This document shows positions 1 to 9,091 of a stretch of DNA of 64,000 nt, in pieces. The position numbers were made by a program, and so were the translations under genes. The stretch is from the NCBI RefSeq assembly GCF_008065375.1, contig NZ_VJYI01000017.1, forward strand, positions 124,001 through 188,000, in the 5' to 3' direction. The notes below the pieces were generated by a model that saw only the letters and a program-made list of their open reading frames with translations, did no database searches and was not told where the DNA came from. The DNA is from Nonomuraea sp. SYSU D8015. GTDB lineage: Bacteria; Actinomycetota; Actinomycetes; Streptosporangiales; Streptosporangiaceae. Position 1 is the stretch's first letter, and every line of letters starts with the position of its first letter.

Positions 1-2568
1 GAGGAACGCGAGCGGCTGCTCGGCGGCCCGGCCGCGCCCGCCGCGCCGCTGTTCCACGACGACGGATCCGCCGGCTGGCCGGCAGCGGAGACCATGCCGC
101 TGGCACTGTGCCGCCTGATCGCGAACCTCACCCGGCGGGACCTGCCGGACGCGAAGCCGGAGCCGATCCTGCTGGCCGTCGACGACGCGCACTGGGCGGA
201 CGAGGCGTCGTTACGGTTCCTGACCATGCTGGCCGACCGGGTCGACGAGCTCCCCGTCGCCATGGTGATCACCATGCGCGACGGCGACGACGGGAACGAC
301 GCGCCGCCGGCGCGCCGCCTGGCGGCGCATCCCGGCGGCCGGGTGCTGACCCCTCCGGCGCTGACGGGCGAGGCGGTCCACCGGCTCGTGAACACGGCGT
401 TCCCCGGCTCCGGCGACGCGCTAGCCGCCGCGGTGTCCCACGCCAGCGGCGGCAATCCCTTCCTCGTCAAGGAGCTGCTGAGATCGCTGGAGATGAACGG
501 GGGAGTGCCCGGGGCGGACGCGGTCGCGGGCCTGGTGCCCGGCCGGGTGCTGCGTACCGTGCTGGCGCGTCTGGCCCGGCTGTCCGCCGAGGCGCGCCGG
601 CTGGCCGCGACGCTGGCCGTGCTGGGCGACGGCACCCCGCTGCGCCGCGCCGCCGCGCACGCCGAGCTGGACCTGGTGACGGCGGAGCGGGCCGCCGACG
701 CGCTGGCCGAGGCCCACCTGGTGCGGCGGGGCGGCCCGCCGGCGTTCGTCCACCCGCTCGTCGGCGCCGCCGTGCACGCCGACCTGCCGGCGTTCGCCAG
801 GGCCCGAGCCCACCGCCGGGCCGCCGGGCTGGTCATGGCCGACGGCGAAGGCGCGGAGAAGGCGGCCGGGCATCTGCTGGTCACCGAGCCCGAAGGCGAC
901 CCCGCCGTCGTCGCCGTGCTCCGCCAGGCCGCCGGCCTGGCGCTGCGCCGCGGGGATCCGGCCGCGGCGACCCGGCTGCTGCGGCGCGCCGCGGCCGAGC
1001 CGCCGCCTCCCGGGCACCTGGGCGAACTCCTGATCGAGCTGGCCCGGGCCCAGGCGATGTCGGGCGACCTGGCCGCGTACGACTCCGTCCGCCAGGCCCT
1101 GGGGCTGCTCGATGACGCCTCTCCCCACGTGCGCGCCGAGGCGCTGACGCTGCTCGCCCAGATCCACTACGGGCGCGGCGACGTACGCGGCGCCGGGGCC
1201 GCCCGCGAGGCGGCGCTCGACCTGCTCGACCCCGGCGACCCGGTCTGGGAGGAGCAGCTGGCCGGCTACCTGCGGATCGCGACGTTCCACCCGCCGCTGC
1301 GCCGCAGGGGCGACCGGCGGCTGCGGCCGGTCCTGCGCGAGGCCCGTCAGGGGCGGTACCCCGGCAGGCCGGGGCTGCTGGCGCACGTCGCGCTCCGGCT
1401 CGCGCTGGCGGGCGATCCTCCCGCCGTGGTCCGCGAGGTGGCCGAGCGCGCGCTGGCCGACGACCCCGCCGTCAGCCGGACCGATCACGGCGCGCTGCTG
1501 GGCCTCGTCGTCCACGCCCTCGTCATCGCAGGAGAGCCGGCCGCGGCGGAGTCCGCCGCCGACGCCGCGATGGCCGTCGTCCGCCGCCAAGGGGACGTCC
1601 TCGCCTGCGCCAACGCCGCCTACCACCGGGCGCTGGCCCATTTCCACCAGGGCGCCCTGATCGCGGCGCAGGCCGACCTGGAGGCGGCCCAGACGCCGTA
1701 CTCGGCCGGCTGGATCTCGGCGGGCGGGTGGATCGGCTGGCTCCTCGCCCGGGTGCACCTCGAGCTCGGCGACCACGCCGCCGCCGCGCGAGCGCTCACC
1801 CTCGGCGATCACCGCCCGGCCGACTCCATGGACGCGGCGCTGATGCGCGACGTCAGGGCACGGCTCGCCCTGGACCGGGGCGAGTGCGCGGCCGCGCTGG
1901 AGGACGCCTGCGCGGCGGGCCGGCTGCTGCGGGACACGTACGACATCGACCACCCCGGCCTGCTGCCGTGGCGGACGACGGCGGCCATGGCCGCCCACCA
2001 CCTCGGCGACCACGAGCGCGCCCGGCGCCTCGCCCGCCAGGCTCTCGACCGCGCCCGCGAGATCGGTGTCCCGCAGGCCGTCGGCGCCGCCTCACGCCTG
2101 GCCGGACTGGTTGCCCGGCCCCGCCCCGACCTGGAGCTGCTGGCCGAGTCGGTCACCACGTTGGAGAAGACGCCTGCGGCGCTCGAACACGCCCGCGCCC
2201 TCATCGACCTGGGCGCAGCCCTCCGCCGCGCCGGCCGGCGGGCCGGCTGCCGCGAGCCGCTCCAGCAGGGCCTGGCGCTGGCCGAACAGATGCACGCCCG
2301 CCCACTCGCCGAACGGGCCCGCGCCGAGCTGCGCACCGTCGGGCTGCGTCCCCGGCGGGCCGCCGTCATCGGCGTCGACGCCCTGACCCCCGCCGAACGC
2401 CGGGTCGCCATGCTGGCCCTCGACGGGCAGAGCAACGGCCAGATCGCCCAGACGCTGTTCATCACTACCAAGACCGTGGAAACCCACCTGGCGCGGGTGT
2501 ACCGCAAGCTCGGGATCACCAACCGGCGCCGACTGCACGACGTCTTCGCCCAGGATCCCGCACCCTGA
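1..2568 (+). CDS. LuxR-family (LAL-type) transcriptional regulator, 5' end outside window
   Basis: The frame is open from base 1, so the true start lies upstream. What remains is the ATPase core from Walker B (ILLAVDDAHWAD, bases 163-198) onward, a long alpha-helical TPR-like middle rich in Ala/Arg/Leu, and a C-terminal LuxR helix-turn-helix (LTPAERRVAMLAL through TVETHLARVYRKLGI, about bases 2380-2520). The Walker A motif expected upstream of Walker B is not in the window. Large ATP-binding LuxR regulators of this kind usually activate neighbouring or pathway-specific genes in actinomycetes. The inducer and targets cannot be read from the sequence. A cluster of CCCTGAC half-sites begins at its stop codon, upstream of a small secreted protein gene, and could be a target (inference). 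Family call is firm; the specific role is unknown. Confidence 0.9.
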   Translation, partial: EERERLLGGPAAPAAPLFHDDGSAGWPAAETMPLALCRLIANLTRRDLPDAKPEPILLAVDDAHWADEASLRFLTMLADRVDELPVAMVITMRDGDDGNDAPPARRLAAHPGGRVLTPPALTGEAVHRLVNTAFPGSGDALAAAVSHASGGNPFLVKELLRSLEMNGGVPGADAVAGLVPGRVLRTVLARLARLSAEARRLAATLAVLGDGTPLRRAAAHAELDLVTAERAADALAEAHLVRRGGPPAFVHPLVGAAVHADLPAFARARAHRRAAGLVMADGEGAEKAAGHLLVTEPEGDPAVVAVLRQAAGLALRRGDPAAATRLLRRAAAEPPPPGHLGELLIELARAQAMSGDLAAYDSVRQALGLLDDASPHVRAEALTLLAQIHYGRGDVRGAGAAREAALDLLDPGDPVWEEQLAGYLRIATFHPPLRRRGDRRLRPVLREARQGRYPGRPGLLAHVALRLALAGDPPAVVREVAERALADDPAVSRTDHGALLGLVVHALVIAGEPAAAESAADAAMAVVRRQGDVLACANAAYHRALAHFHQGALIAAQADLEAAQTPYSAGWISAGGWIGWLLARVHLELGDHAAAARALTLGDHRPADSMDAALMRDVRARLALDRGECAAALEDACAAGRLLRDTYDIDHPGLLPWRTTAAMAAHHLGDHERARRLARQALDRAREIGVPQAVGAASRLAGLVARPRPDLELLAESVTTLEKTPAALEHARALIDLGAALRRAGRRAGCREPLQQGLALAEQMHARPLAERARAELRTVGLRPRRAAVIGVDALTPAERRVAMLALDGQSNGQIAQTLFITTKTVETHLARVYRKLGITNRRRLHDVFAQDPAP

Positions 2569-2589
2569 CCCCCTGACGCCCGCCGCAAA

Positions 2590-2611
2590 CGTCAGGGTGG
2601 TCACCCTGACG
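2590..2611. promoter_or_regulatory. perfect inverted repeat with extra CCCTGAC half-sites
   Basis: CGTCAGGGTG and CACCCTGACG are separated by two bases, giving a perfect 22-base palindrome about 75 bases upstream of the secreted protein gene at 2687. Two further direct half-sites lie at 2561-2569 (CACCCTGAC, ending at the LuxR stop) and 2571-2578 (CCCTGACG). The palindrome could act as a terminator hairpin for the LuxR gene, but there is no T-tract and the extra half-sites favour an operator. Function is inferred. Confidence 0.5.
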
Positions 2612-2686
2612 CCCCGCGGCCGGTTCCGGCGCGAGACTTCCCTGTGAGCCGCCACATGTCGTCCGGCACTTCACAAGGAGAAGTAC

Positions 2687-3154
2687 ATGCATCGTGCCAT
2701 TCGTGCTCTGATCGGCCTCGCAGCGGCCACCGCCGTCATCGCGACGGGCGCCCCGGCCGCGTCCGCCGCCTCGGCCCCGGCGGGCACGGCCCCAACTTCG
2801 GCGGACTCGTGGGGCCCCTACTACTCGAAGTACTACGAGGGATGGCGGGCGCACGCCACGGGCGCGGCCTACATGGACCACAACGGCAGGCTCGTCGTCG
2901 GGGGCAAACTCTACGACCGGGGCTCGCCGACGCGGCTCTGCGGATACGTGCAGATCCGCTACGAGGACTTCGAGCCCGACGACCGCGGCGCCCAGTTCTA
3001 CTCGGCCAAGCACTGCGGTCGCGGCTACCGCGGGTTCCGCTTCTCGGAGTTCGGGGCCGGCAGGGCGAGCGTGCGCGCCTGCTACACCGACTCGCACCGC
3101 GGCAGGCATCTGTGCGGCAAGTGGCACTACGTGTACGACTCCGACGAAGAGTGA
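2687..3154 (+). CDS. small secreted protein of unknown function
   Basis: A 155-residue protein with a classical Sec signal peptide: Arg near the N-terminus, a hydrophobic Leu/Ala stretch, and an Ala-Ser-Ala-type cleavage region near residue 28. The mature part is rich in Tyr, Gly and Arg and contains four cysteines (around residues 85, 109, 131 and 144), which suggests two disulfides outside the cell. The start is fixed by AAGGAG at 2675-2680, six bases before ATG. It is monocistronic, with a strong hairpin just after the stop. I do not recognise a named family; short actinomycete exoproteins of this build are common and often uncharacterised. Confidence 0.75.
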   Translation: MHRAIRALIGLAAATAVIATGAPAASAASAPAGTAPTSADSWGPYYSKYYEGWRAHATGAAYMDHNGRLVVGGKLYDRGSPTRLCGYVQIRYEDFEPDDRGAQFYSAKHCGRGYRGFRFSEFGAGRASVRACYTDSHRGRHLCGKWHYVYDSDEE

Positions 3155-3170
3155 CGCCTGAGGCGGCCCG

Positions 3171-3197
3171 GTGCCCCGGCGGATTCCGCCGGGGCAC
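3171..3197 (+). terminator. GC-rich hairpin terminator
   Basis: A 12-base perfect stem (GTGCCCCGGCGG / CCGCCGGGGCAC) with a 3-base loop starts 17 bases after the stop of the secreted protein gene. There is no U-tract, which is usual for actinomycete terminators. It separates that gene from the PEBP gene at 3256. Confidence 0.65.
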
Positions 3198-3255
3198 GGC
3201 GAAGATCCGGCGGGTGGCCTGGTGTCGGACGGAGTTCGCTGGGAAGCGGGTGGGC

Positions 3256-3708
3256 ATGGCTGGAGTAATGCTACGCAGCACCGCGTTCGACGATCACGCG
3301 ATGATCCCGTACGAGTACTCCCACGAGGCCGGGGACGTCTCCCCGCCGCTGCAGTGGGCCGACGTGCCGGGTGAGGCGGCCGAGCTGGCGCTGGTGTGCG
3401 AGGACCCGGACGCTCCGACCGGCACCTTCGCCCACTGGCTGGTCGCCGGCATCCGGCCGGACATCACCGAGCTGGAGCCGGGCGCCGAGCTGAAGGAGTA
3501 CGTCGTCGGCCGCAACGACTTCGGCGCCGAGGGGTACGGCGGGCCGCACCCGCCGCCAGGCGACAACCCGCACCGCTATTTCTTCCGCCTGTACGCCCTG
3601 GCCGCTCCGACCGGCCTGCCCGACGGCTTCGACGCCGCCGACTTCCGGCGCGCGATCGAGGGCAACGTGCTGGCCTCCGGCACGCTGGTCGGCACCTACG
3701 GCCGCTGA
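3256..3708 (+). CDS. YbhB/YbcL-type phosphatidylethanolamine-binding (PEBP/Raf kinase inhibitor-like) protein
   Basis: A 150-residue protein that matches the bacterial PEBP family over its full length. The ligand-pocket blocks are present: SPPLQWADVP near residue 28, the CEDPDAPTGTFAHWLV block near residue 50, and the GGPHPPPGDNPHRYFFRLYAL region near residue 95 that contains the conserved His and Arg. Members bind phospholipid head groups or small anions; their cellular role in bacteria is poorly defined. There is no signal peptide, so it is likely cytoplasmic. ATG at 3256 is chosen because it directly precedes the conserved N-terminal strand; a GTG two codons earlier is possible. It appears to be monocistronic. 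Confidence 0.88.
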   Translation: MAGVMLRSTAFDDHAMIPYEYSHEAGDVSPPLQWADVPGEAAELALVCEDPDAPTGTFAHWLVAGIRPDITELEPGAELKEYVVGRNDFGAEGYGGPHPPPGDNPHRYFFRLYALAAPTGLPDGFDAADFRRAIEGNVLASGTLVGTYGR

Positions 3709-3716
3709 CCGGTCCG

Positions 3717-3852
3717 CCCACGCCGAGCGCCACGGCAACCGGCCTGGCCCCGCCGGCCGCCCACGCCGAGCGCCACCGCAACCGGCCTGGCCCCGCCGGC
3801 CGCTCACGCTGAGCGCGGCCGCCGCCGGCCGCTCATGACGAGCGCCACCGCC
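3717..3852. repeat. 43-base tandem repeat between convergent genes
   Basis: Copies beginning CCCACGCCGAGCGCCAC start at 3717 and 3760 (43-base period). A partial copy CTCACGCTGAGCG starts at 3803 and a shortened copy CTCATGACGAGCGCCAC at 3832, which contains the stop codon of the acyltransferase gene. The copies carry CCGGCC/GGCCGG-type self-complementary stretches and may form hairpins for both converging transcripts. Unit and period are read directly; a terminator role is inference. Confidence 0.7.
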
Positions 3853-5170
3853 ACCGGGTGAACCGCAGGATCCCGGCGCCGGCCAGGTAAACGATCAGGG
3901 CCGCGGTGGGCAGGCCGGCGAGGCCGTGGTTTCCCGGCCCGGCGATCGCCACGCCGAGCAGCCCGGCCAGCACGCCGGCCGTGCCGAGGAACGTGAGCCC
4001 GCCCGCCGCCACGCCCACCGCGGCCCCAGGCCCCGGACGCGGGCCGGAGCGCCGCTCCACGGGCCCGAACACCGCGACGAGCACGCCGAGCACCAAGGCC
4101 AGCACGACGAGCCACGGCACCCGCAGCAGCAGCCACAGGGGCGTCACGGGCGGCGGGTCCGGCAACAACCCGGTCGGGTACAGCGCCAGCGCGCCGAGCA
4201 CGACGGCGGTCATGTGCCACAGGAAGAGCGTCATGATCACCGAGTTGACCGTCACGACGACGGTCCACGGGCGCAGCCGCCGCAGCCACCGGCAGGCCAC
4301 GTCGTGGCAGGCCAGGGCCAGGCCCGTCTGCGTCACGGCCAGCGCCAGCAAGGCGAGCGTGGGCGGGGAGGTGTTCTGGATCTCCTGCCCGGCCAGCCCC
4401 ACCATGCTGATCGGATACGGCCCGGGCATGGTGAGCACCACCAGGACGACCAGCCCGGCGGTCGCCAGCGGCAACCCGATCCGCGGCCGGGGGGGCAGGC
4501 GCCCGTCCTGCCAGGCGAAGCCGAGCTGATGGATCGCCAGCCAGGCGAAGAGGAAGTTGGCCTCTCCCACCTCGGGGACCGGCGACGCCAGCCGGGCGAC
4601 ATCGCCCAGGCCGACCAGCACGGTCAGCGTGATCGGCACGGCGAGCCCGTACCGGCGGTGCAGGGCGTGCATCGGCGGGGTGAGCACCACCACGGCCAGG
4701 TACGCCACCAGGAACCACAGCGGGATCCCGGCCAGCCACACCCCGGTGCCGACCAGCTCTGGATCGGCACCCGCGGCCCGCGCGAGCAGCGCCGCCCCCG
4801 CCAGCACGACCATCAGCGCGGTGGTGGGGCGCACGAGCCGGTCGGTACGGCGCAACGCCCAGGCCGGCGCGTCCCCGCCGCGCTCGCGGTGGGCGGCCAG
4901 CGAGGCGGCGTTGGCGTACCCGCCGACCAGGAAGAAGATCGGCATGACCTGGAACAGCCAGGTCAGCGCGCGCGTCCACGGCACCAGCTCCAGCACGTTG
5001 CCGCCTCGCAGGCCGCCGTCGTACGTCACGTGCACCGCCAGCCAGTGGCCGACCACCACCGCGGTGATCGCGATGGCGCGGAGCAGGTCGACGTGGCGGT
5101 CGCGGTGCTCGGGCGTCCGCTCGGCCAGCCGCCGCAGCTCCCGCAGGGCACGCAGCGGAGGCAGGCTCAT
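3833..5170 (-). CDS. acyltransferase family 3 integral membrane protein
   Basis: About 445 residues from ATG at 5170. The N-terminal RHVDLLRAIAI block, GHWLAVH, and the FFLVGGYANAASL region are typical of membrane acyltransferase family 3, which move acyl groups onto extracytoplasmic sugars, peptidoglycan or secondary metabolites. About ten hydrophobic segments span most of the chain. An upstream in-frame start at 5302 would add 44 Arg/Pro-rich residues with no family resemblance, so the internal ATG before SLPPL is preferred. The 3' end lies inside a tandem repeat. The acceptor substrate cannot be inferred from the neighbours. Confidence 0.85.
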   Translation of the reverse strand: MSLPPLRALRELRRLAERTPEHRDRHVDLLRAIAITAVVVGHWLAVHVTYDGGLRGGNVLELVPWTRALTWLFQVMPIFFLVGGYANAASLAAHRERGGDAPAWALRRTDRLVRPTTALMVVLAGAALLARAAGADPELVGTGVWLAGIPLWFLVAYLAVVVLTPPMHALHRRYGLAVPITLTVLVGLGDVARLASPVPEVGEANFLFAWLAIHQLGFAWQDGRLPPRPRIGLPLATAGLVVLVVLTMPGPYPISMVGLAGQEIQNTSPPTLALLALAVTQTGLALACHDVACRWLRRLRPWTVVVTVNSVIMTLFLWHMTAVVLGALALYPTGLLPDPPPVTPLWLLLRVPWLVVLALVLGVLVAVFGPVERRSGPRPGPGAAVGVAAGGLTFLGTAGVLAGLLGVAIAGPGNHGLAGLPTAALIVYLAGAGILRFTRWRWRSS

Positions 5171-5352
5171 GACACCGTCACCGGACCCCGCAGGCTCACC
5201 GGCAACGACCCCTCCCGACCTCGGTTGACGCCTCTCGCAGGCGACTACCCGGAGCGCGGCCGGCCTATCGCCGCGCGTCACGCCGTGCGGCCGGGAGAGC
5301 ACAGGCCCGGGCCGATGTTGGCTTCCCCGGTCCTCTGGGCAGGGGTGGTCTT

Positions 5353-5802
5353 ATGCGCGCCAAACAGCTTTCCACCAACCAGGAGCACAGTCACGTGATC
5401 GTCCTGGATCCCGGCGACGAGGTGGTGGACGAGCTGACGGAATGGGCCGATCGGCACGGCGTCCGGGCGGCGCGGCTGACCGGAATCGGCGGGTTCCGGC
5501 GCGTCACGCTGGGCTTCTTCGACCCCACGAGCAGGGATTTCGTGCGGATCCCGATCGATCGGCAGACCGAGGTGCTGGCTCTGATCGGCGACTTCGCCAT
5601 GGCCGAGGACACCCGGCGGCCGGAGCTGCACGCCCACGTCGTCGTCGGGTTCCCGGACGGCGCCGCGCGCGGCGGCCACCTGCTCGCGGGCGAGGTGTGG
5701 CCCACCCTGGAGGTCATCGTCACCCAGTCGCCCCGCTATCTGCGCCGCCGCCACGATCCGCAGACCGGGCTGACCCTCATCGACCTCGACGTCGGCACCT
5801 GA
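5353..5802 (+). CDS. PPC (DUF296) domain protein
   Basis: A 149-residue single-domain protein with the PPC/DUF296 fold signature: a GVRAARLTGIGGF block near residue 38 followed by ELHAHVVVG near residue 96, in which the paired histidines form the conserved metal site, and GGHLLAGEVWPTLEVIV near residue 110. In plants the domain accompanies AT-hook proteins; stand-alone bacterial members form trimers of unclear function, possibly DNA- or nucleotide-related. The stop is 17 bases before the next gene's start, which has GGAGG between, so the two are probably co-transcribed with the phosphoribosyltransferase-hydrolase fusion. Confidence 0.87.
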   Translation: MRAKQLSTNQEHSHVIVLDPGDEVVDELTEWADRHGVRAARLTGIGGFRRVTLGFFDPTSRDFVRIPIDRQTEVLALIGDFAMAEDTRRPELHAHVVVGFPDGAARGGHLLAGEVWPTLEVIVTQSPRYLRRRHDPQTGLTLIDLDVGT

Positions 5803-5819
5803 CCTGGAGGTGATCGAGC

Positions 5820-7238
5820 ATGTTCGCCGACCGCAAGGACGCCGGACGCCGCCTGGCCGCCCGGCTCCGGTCGCTGGGCGACCAGGACGTCGTCGTCCTC
5901 GGGCTGCCGCGGGGCGGGGTCGTGGTCGCGTTCGAGGCCGCCCGGGCGCTGGGGGCGCCCCTGGACGTCATCCTGGTCCGCAAGCTGGGCGTCCCGATCC
6001 AGCCGGAGCTGGGGTTCGGGGCCATCGGCGAGGACGGGGTACGCGTCATCAACCCCGCGGTGGTCGAGGCCGCCCGCCTGAGCCCCGAGGCCATGGACGG
6101 GGTGGAGGAGCACGAGCGGGAGGTGCTCCGGCGGCGCGCCGAGCAGGTGCGCGCCGGGCGGCCGAAGATCCCGCTGGCCGGGCGGACCGCGGTCATCGTG
6201 GACGACGGCATCGCCACCGGATCGACCGCCCGCGCCGCCTGCCAGGTCGCCCGGGCCCAGGGCGCCGCCCGCGTCGTGCTGGCCGCGCCGGTGTGCCCGC
6301 CGGAGGCCGTGGAGCGGTTGCGTCCCGACGCCGACGAGGTGATCTGCCTGGAGACGCCCGCCGACCTGGGCGGCATCGGCCTGTGGTATCACGATTTCCG
6401 CCAGGTGGGCGACGCCGAGGTCGCCGACCTGCTCCGCCGCGCCGCCGACGAACTGACGCAACCGGAGACCGGCGAGGCCCGGCCACACCCCCGAGACGGC
6501 GCCGGCCGCGCCGAGACCACCGGCCGCGGCGGGGACGCGGGTCACGGGCCGGCCGCCGGCCGCGGCGAGGGCGGCGAGCATCGGCCGTACCGCGACGAGG
6601 AGGTGCAGATCCCGGCCGGCGCCGCGCGCCTGCCCGGGACGCTGGTCCTGCCCGAGGACGCCGACGCGATCGTCGTGTTCGCGCACGGCAGCGGGAGCGG
6701 CCGCCACAGCCCGCGCAACCGCTACGTCGCCGGCGTGCTCAACCAGGCCGGGCTGGGCACACTGCTGTTCGACCTGCTGACCCCGGCCGAGGAGGCCGAC
6801 CGGCGCAACGTCTTCGACATCGCCCTGCTCGGCGAGCGGCTCCGGCAGGCCACCGCCTGGCTGCGCCGCGAGCAGGCGCCCACTGCCCGCCTCGGCTACT
6901 TCGGCGCCAGCACGGGCGCGGCGGCGGCGCTGTGGGCGGCCGCCGGCCGAGAGGCCGACATCGCCGCCGTGGTCTCCAGAGGCGGACGGCCGGACCTGGC
7001 CGGCGACCGCCTGGCCGACGTCACCGCCCCCACGCTGCTCATCGTGGGCGGCCGCGACGAGCCGGTGCTCGGCCTGAACCGCTCCGCTCAGCAGCGGCTG
7101 CACGGCGAGAGCCGGCTGGAGATCGTGCCCGGCGCCACCCACCTGTTCGAGGAGCCGGGCGCGCTGGAGCGCGTGGCCGAGCTGGCCGGCGACTGGTTCA
7201 CCCGGCACCTCCTCCGCACCCACGCCCGATCAGCGTGA
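5820..7238 (+). CDS. phosphoribosyltransferase / dienelactone hydrolase-like fusion protein
   Basis: 472 residues in two domains. Residues 1-215 are a type I phosphoribosyltransferase, with LPRGGVVV near residue 30 and the PRPP-binding loop [13 protein letters not shown] near residues 125-137. After a Gly/Arg/His-rich linker, residues about 260-470 are an alpha/beta hydrolase with [14 protein letters not shown], a nucleophile elbow [10 protein letters not shown] near residue 360, an Asp in VGGRDEP and a His in GATHLF. This fusion recurs in actinobacteria, often beside stress genes, but its substrate is unknown. The GGAGGTGATCGAGC ribosome site precedes ATG. The 3' end overlaps the convergent htpX gene by 9 bases. 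Domains are clear; the reaction is not. Confidence 0.88.
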   Translation: MFADRKDAGRRLAARLRSLGDQDVVVLGLPRGGVVVAFEAARALGAPLDVILVRKLGVPIQPELGFGAIGEDGVRVINPAVVEAARLSPEAMDGVEEHEREVLRRRAEQVRAGRPKIPLAGRTAVIVDDGIATGSTARAACQVARAQGAARVVLAAPVCPPEAVERLRPDADEVICLETPADLGGIGLWYHDFRQVGDAEVADLLRRAADELTQPETGEARPHPRDGAGRAETTGRGGDAGHGPAAGRGEGGEHRPYRDEEVQIPAGAARLPGTLVLPEDADAIVVFAHGSGSGRHSPRNRYVAGVLNQAGLGTLLFDLLTPAEEADRRNVFDIALLGERLRQATAWLRREQAPTARLGYFGASTGAAAALWAAAGREADIAAVVSRGGRPDLAGDRLADVTAPTLLIVGGRDEPVLGLNRSAQQRLHGESRLEIVPGATHLFEEPGALERVAELAGDWFTRHLLRTHARSA

Positions 7239-8093
7239 GGTGTGGCCGAGACCGGCCATGCTCTCCAGCCGCTGGATCCGGTCGGCCATGGGCGGGTGCG
7301 TGGAGAACAGCCGCGCGACGCCTCCGCCGCGGAACGGGTTGGCGATCATCAGGTGGGACGTCGAGGACAGCCGCCCGTTCTCCGGCAGCGGCAGCTGCCG
7401 GGTGCCCGCGTCTATCTTCCGCAGCGCGATCGCCAGCCCGAGCGGATCCCGGGTCAGGCGCGCGCCCGACTCGTCCGCCTGGTACTCCCGCGCCCGCGAG
7501 ATGGCCATCTGGATCAGCGCGGCGGCCACCGGCCCGAGCACCATGAGCAGCAGCGCCCCCAGGAGGCCCGGCCCGTCGTCATCGTCCCCGCCGCCGCCGA
7601 AGAACCCCACCATGTACGCCAGGTAGGTGATCATCGTGGCCAGGGCCCCCGCCACGGACGAGATCAGGATGTCGCGGTTGTAGACGTGGGACAGCTCGTG
7701 GCCGATCACCGCGCGCAGTTCGCGCTCGTTCAGCAACTGGCTGATCCCGTACGTGACGCAGACCGCGGCGTGACGCGGATTGCGGCCGGTGGCGAAGGCG
7801 TTCGGCTGCCCGGCCGGCGAGATGTACAGCCGCGGCATCGGCTGCCCCGCCTGGGCGGACAGGTCACGCACCATCCGGTGCAGCTCGGGCCAGTCGGACT
7901 GGCTCACGGGCTGCGCGCGCATCGCCGACAGCGCGATCTTGTCGGAGAAGAAGTAGGCGACGGCGTTGCCCGCCAGCGCGACGAGGACGGCGATCTGGAC
8001 GCCCCTTCCGCCGCCCAGCCACCATCCCACGACGATGATCAAGGCGGACAGCGCGCCGAGCAGGACCGCGGTACGCAAGCCGTTGTGGCGCAT
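7230..8093 (-). CDS. htpX: HtpX-type zinc membrane metalloprotease (M48)
   Basis: 287 residues with the catalytic zinc motif HELSH at residues 132-136 and the third ligand Glu in REYQADE near residue 203. Two N-terminal membrane helices (about 8-28 and 32-50) and two after the active site (about 142-165 and 176-197) match HtpX topology, with the catalytic domain facing the cytoplasm. HtpX degrades misfolded or damaged membrane proteins together with FtsH. GGGAGG sits about seven bases before ATG at 8093. The convergent 9-base overlap with the fusion gene means the two mRNAs are complementary at their ends. Confidence 0.93.
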   Translation of the reverse strand: MRHNGLRTAVLLGALSALIIVVGWWLGGGRGVQIAVLVALAGNAVAYFFSDKIALSAMRAQPVSQSDWPELHRMVRDLSAQAGQPMPRLYISPAGQPNAFATGRNPRHAAVCVTYGISQLLNERELRAVIGHELSHVYNRDILISSVAGALATMITYLAYMVGFFGGGGDDDDGPGLLGALLLMVLGPVAAALIQMAISRAREYQADESGARLTRDPLGLAIALRKIDAGTRQLPLPENGRLSSTSHLMIANPFRGGGVARLFSTHPPMADRIQRLESMAGLGHTSR

Positions 8094-8229
8094 GGCATCC
8101 TCCCTTCTCGGACCATTCCACTACCCGCCATCACGCGAACTGATCTCCTCCTGGGCGGCCACGACGAGAGCGGAGTCCGCGGGCACCCATCCTGATGAAT
8201 GGTGCTCGACCGGGAGCGGAACGTTCGAT

Positions 8230-8790
8230 CGGGGGTCAGCCGCGGACGCCGTCGAGCGCGCGGACGAGTCGCGCCATCCGTGCTGCGCCGGCCGCGTGCC
8301 GGCGGAAGTGGGCCAGGCGGAGCTTGCGGGAGGGTCTCATCAGTGTGGGTGGAGATGAGCACGGCGCTGCCCCTGCGGGCGACCACCAGTCGGCTCTCCT
8401 GCTTCTGCGGCTTCCTGATGCCCTCGCGCCAGATCTGCCGGATCAGGTTCGGCGCGCTCTCGTCGGTGTGGATGCCGACGGTCTCGCGGACGAACAACCA
8501 CGCCGACCGGACAATCGTGCAGTCCAGGTCGCTCGCCCGCACCAGCGCCTCCATCCGGATCGTGTCCTCATGTAGCGTGCGGCCGGGTTTGCGCATGAAG
8601 TTCGGTTCCACGATCCGGGTGTAGAGGAAGGAGCCACTCGGGTGGTAGGCGGGGTCGACGGCGGCGCTGCTCGCCGCGACCAGCCGTTTCAGGCCGTGCC
8701 GGGTCACGGGTCACGGCGACGACCTGGTGTCCTTGGCGAGGGCCTGGGCGGTCGGCACCCGCGTCGAGTGCGGCATCATGGAAGCCATGT
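8230..8790 (-). pseudogene. decayed NAD(P)-binding (NmrA/SDR-like) gene
   Basis: Pieces of an atypical SDR are spread over different frames of the minus strand. QALAKD (near 8735) is followed, one frame over, by HQVVAVTRDPAR, the usual second beta strand of the Rossmann fold. After a deletion of roughly 65 residues the best-preserved part begins (8345-8700): KRLVAASSAAV, then RTLHEDTIRMEALVRASDL and CTIVRSAWLF, as in NAD(P)H-binding oxidoreductases. The glycine-rich nucleotide loop is not recognisable and the C-terminus frays into unrelated sequence. The deletion point carries a short direct repeat (GTGACCCGTGACCC), which suggests slippage. Almost certainly non-functional. Confidence 0.65.
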
Positions 8791-9091
8791 ACCCGCCGAG
8801 CTCACAGTGGATCACCATCGCGACGTACGAGAACCGGCCCGGTTGCCTTCGGCCGACGGCGGCGCTGCGGGCTTGACTGCGTGAGCGCGGCATCGACTGG
8901 ATGCCGCTCCGGGACGACGAGATCCGGGTGGACCTGGCGTGCGGGCCGGACGCCGAGGGTCGCTGGCGCGGCCGGGTCAGCGTCCGGGTCGAAGCCGGCG
9001 CGCTACGACGGCTCGGACTCCATCCCGATCAGCCGACCTCGATGATCACGGGCCCGTATCCTCCCGCGTGGTGGTAGCCGTACGGGGATGG
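8791..9091. other. gene-free stretch, probably gene remnants
   Basis: No frame here looks like an intact protein. A plus-strand segment around 8895-9040 reads as a plausible hydrophilic protein fragment (DDEIRVDLACGPDAEGRWRG and following), but it has no start with a ribosome site and runs antisense into the next gene. It adjoins the decayed SDR gene, so the whole 8.1-9.1 kb interval is best seen as a degraded region. Confidence 0.4.

Noticed and set aside
421-2013. Long open frame on the minus strand opposite the LuxR gene
   Set aside because: Composition mirrors the sense gene's codon bias and no family motif is visible; typical antisense shadow in GC-rich DNA.
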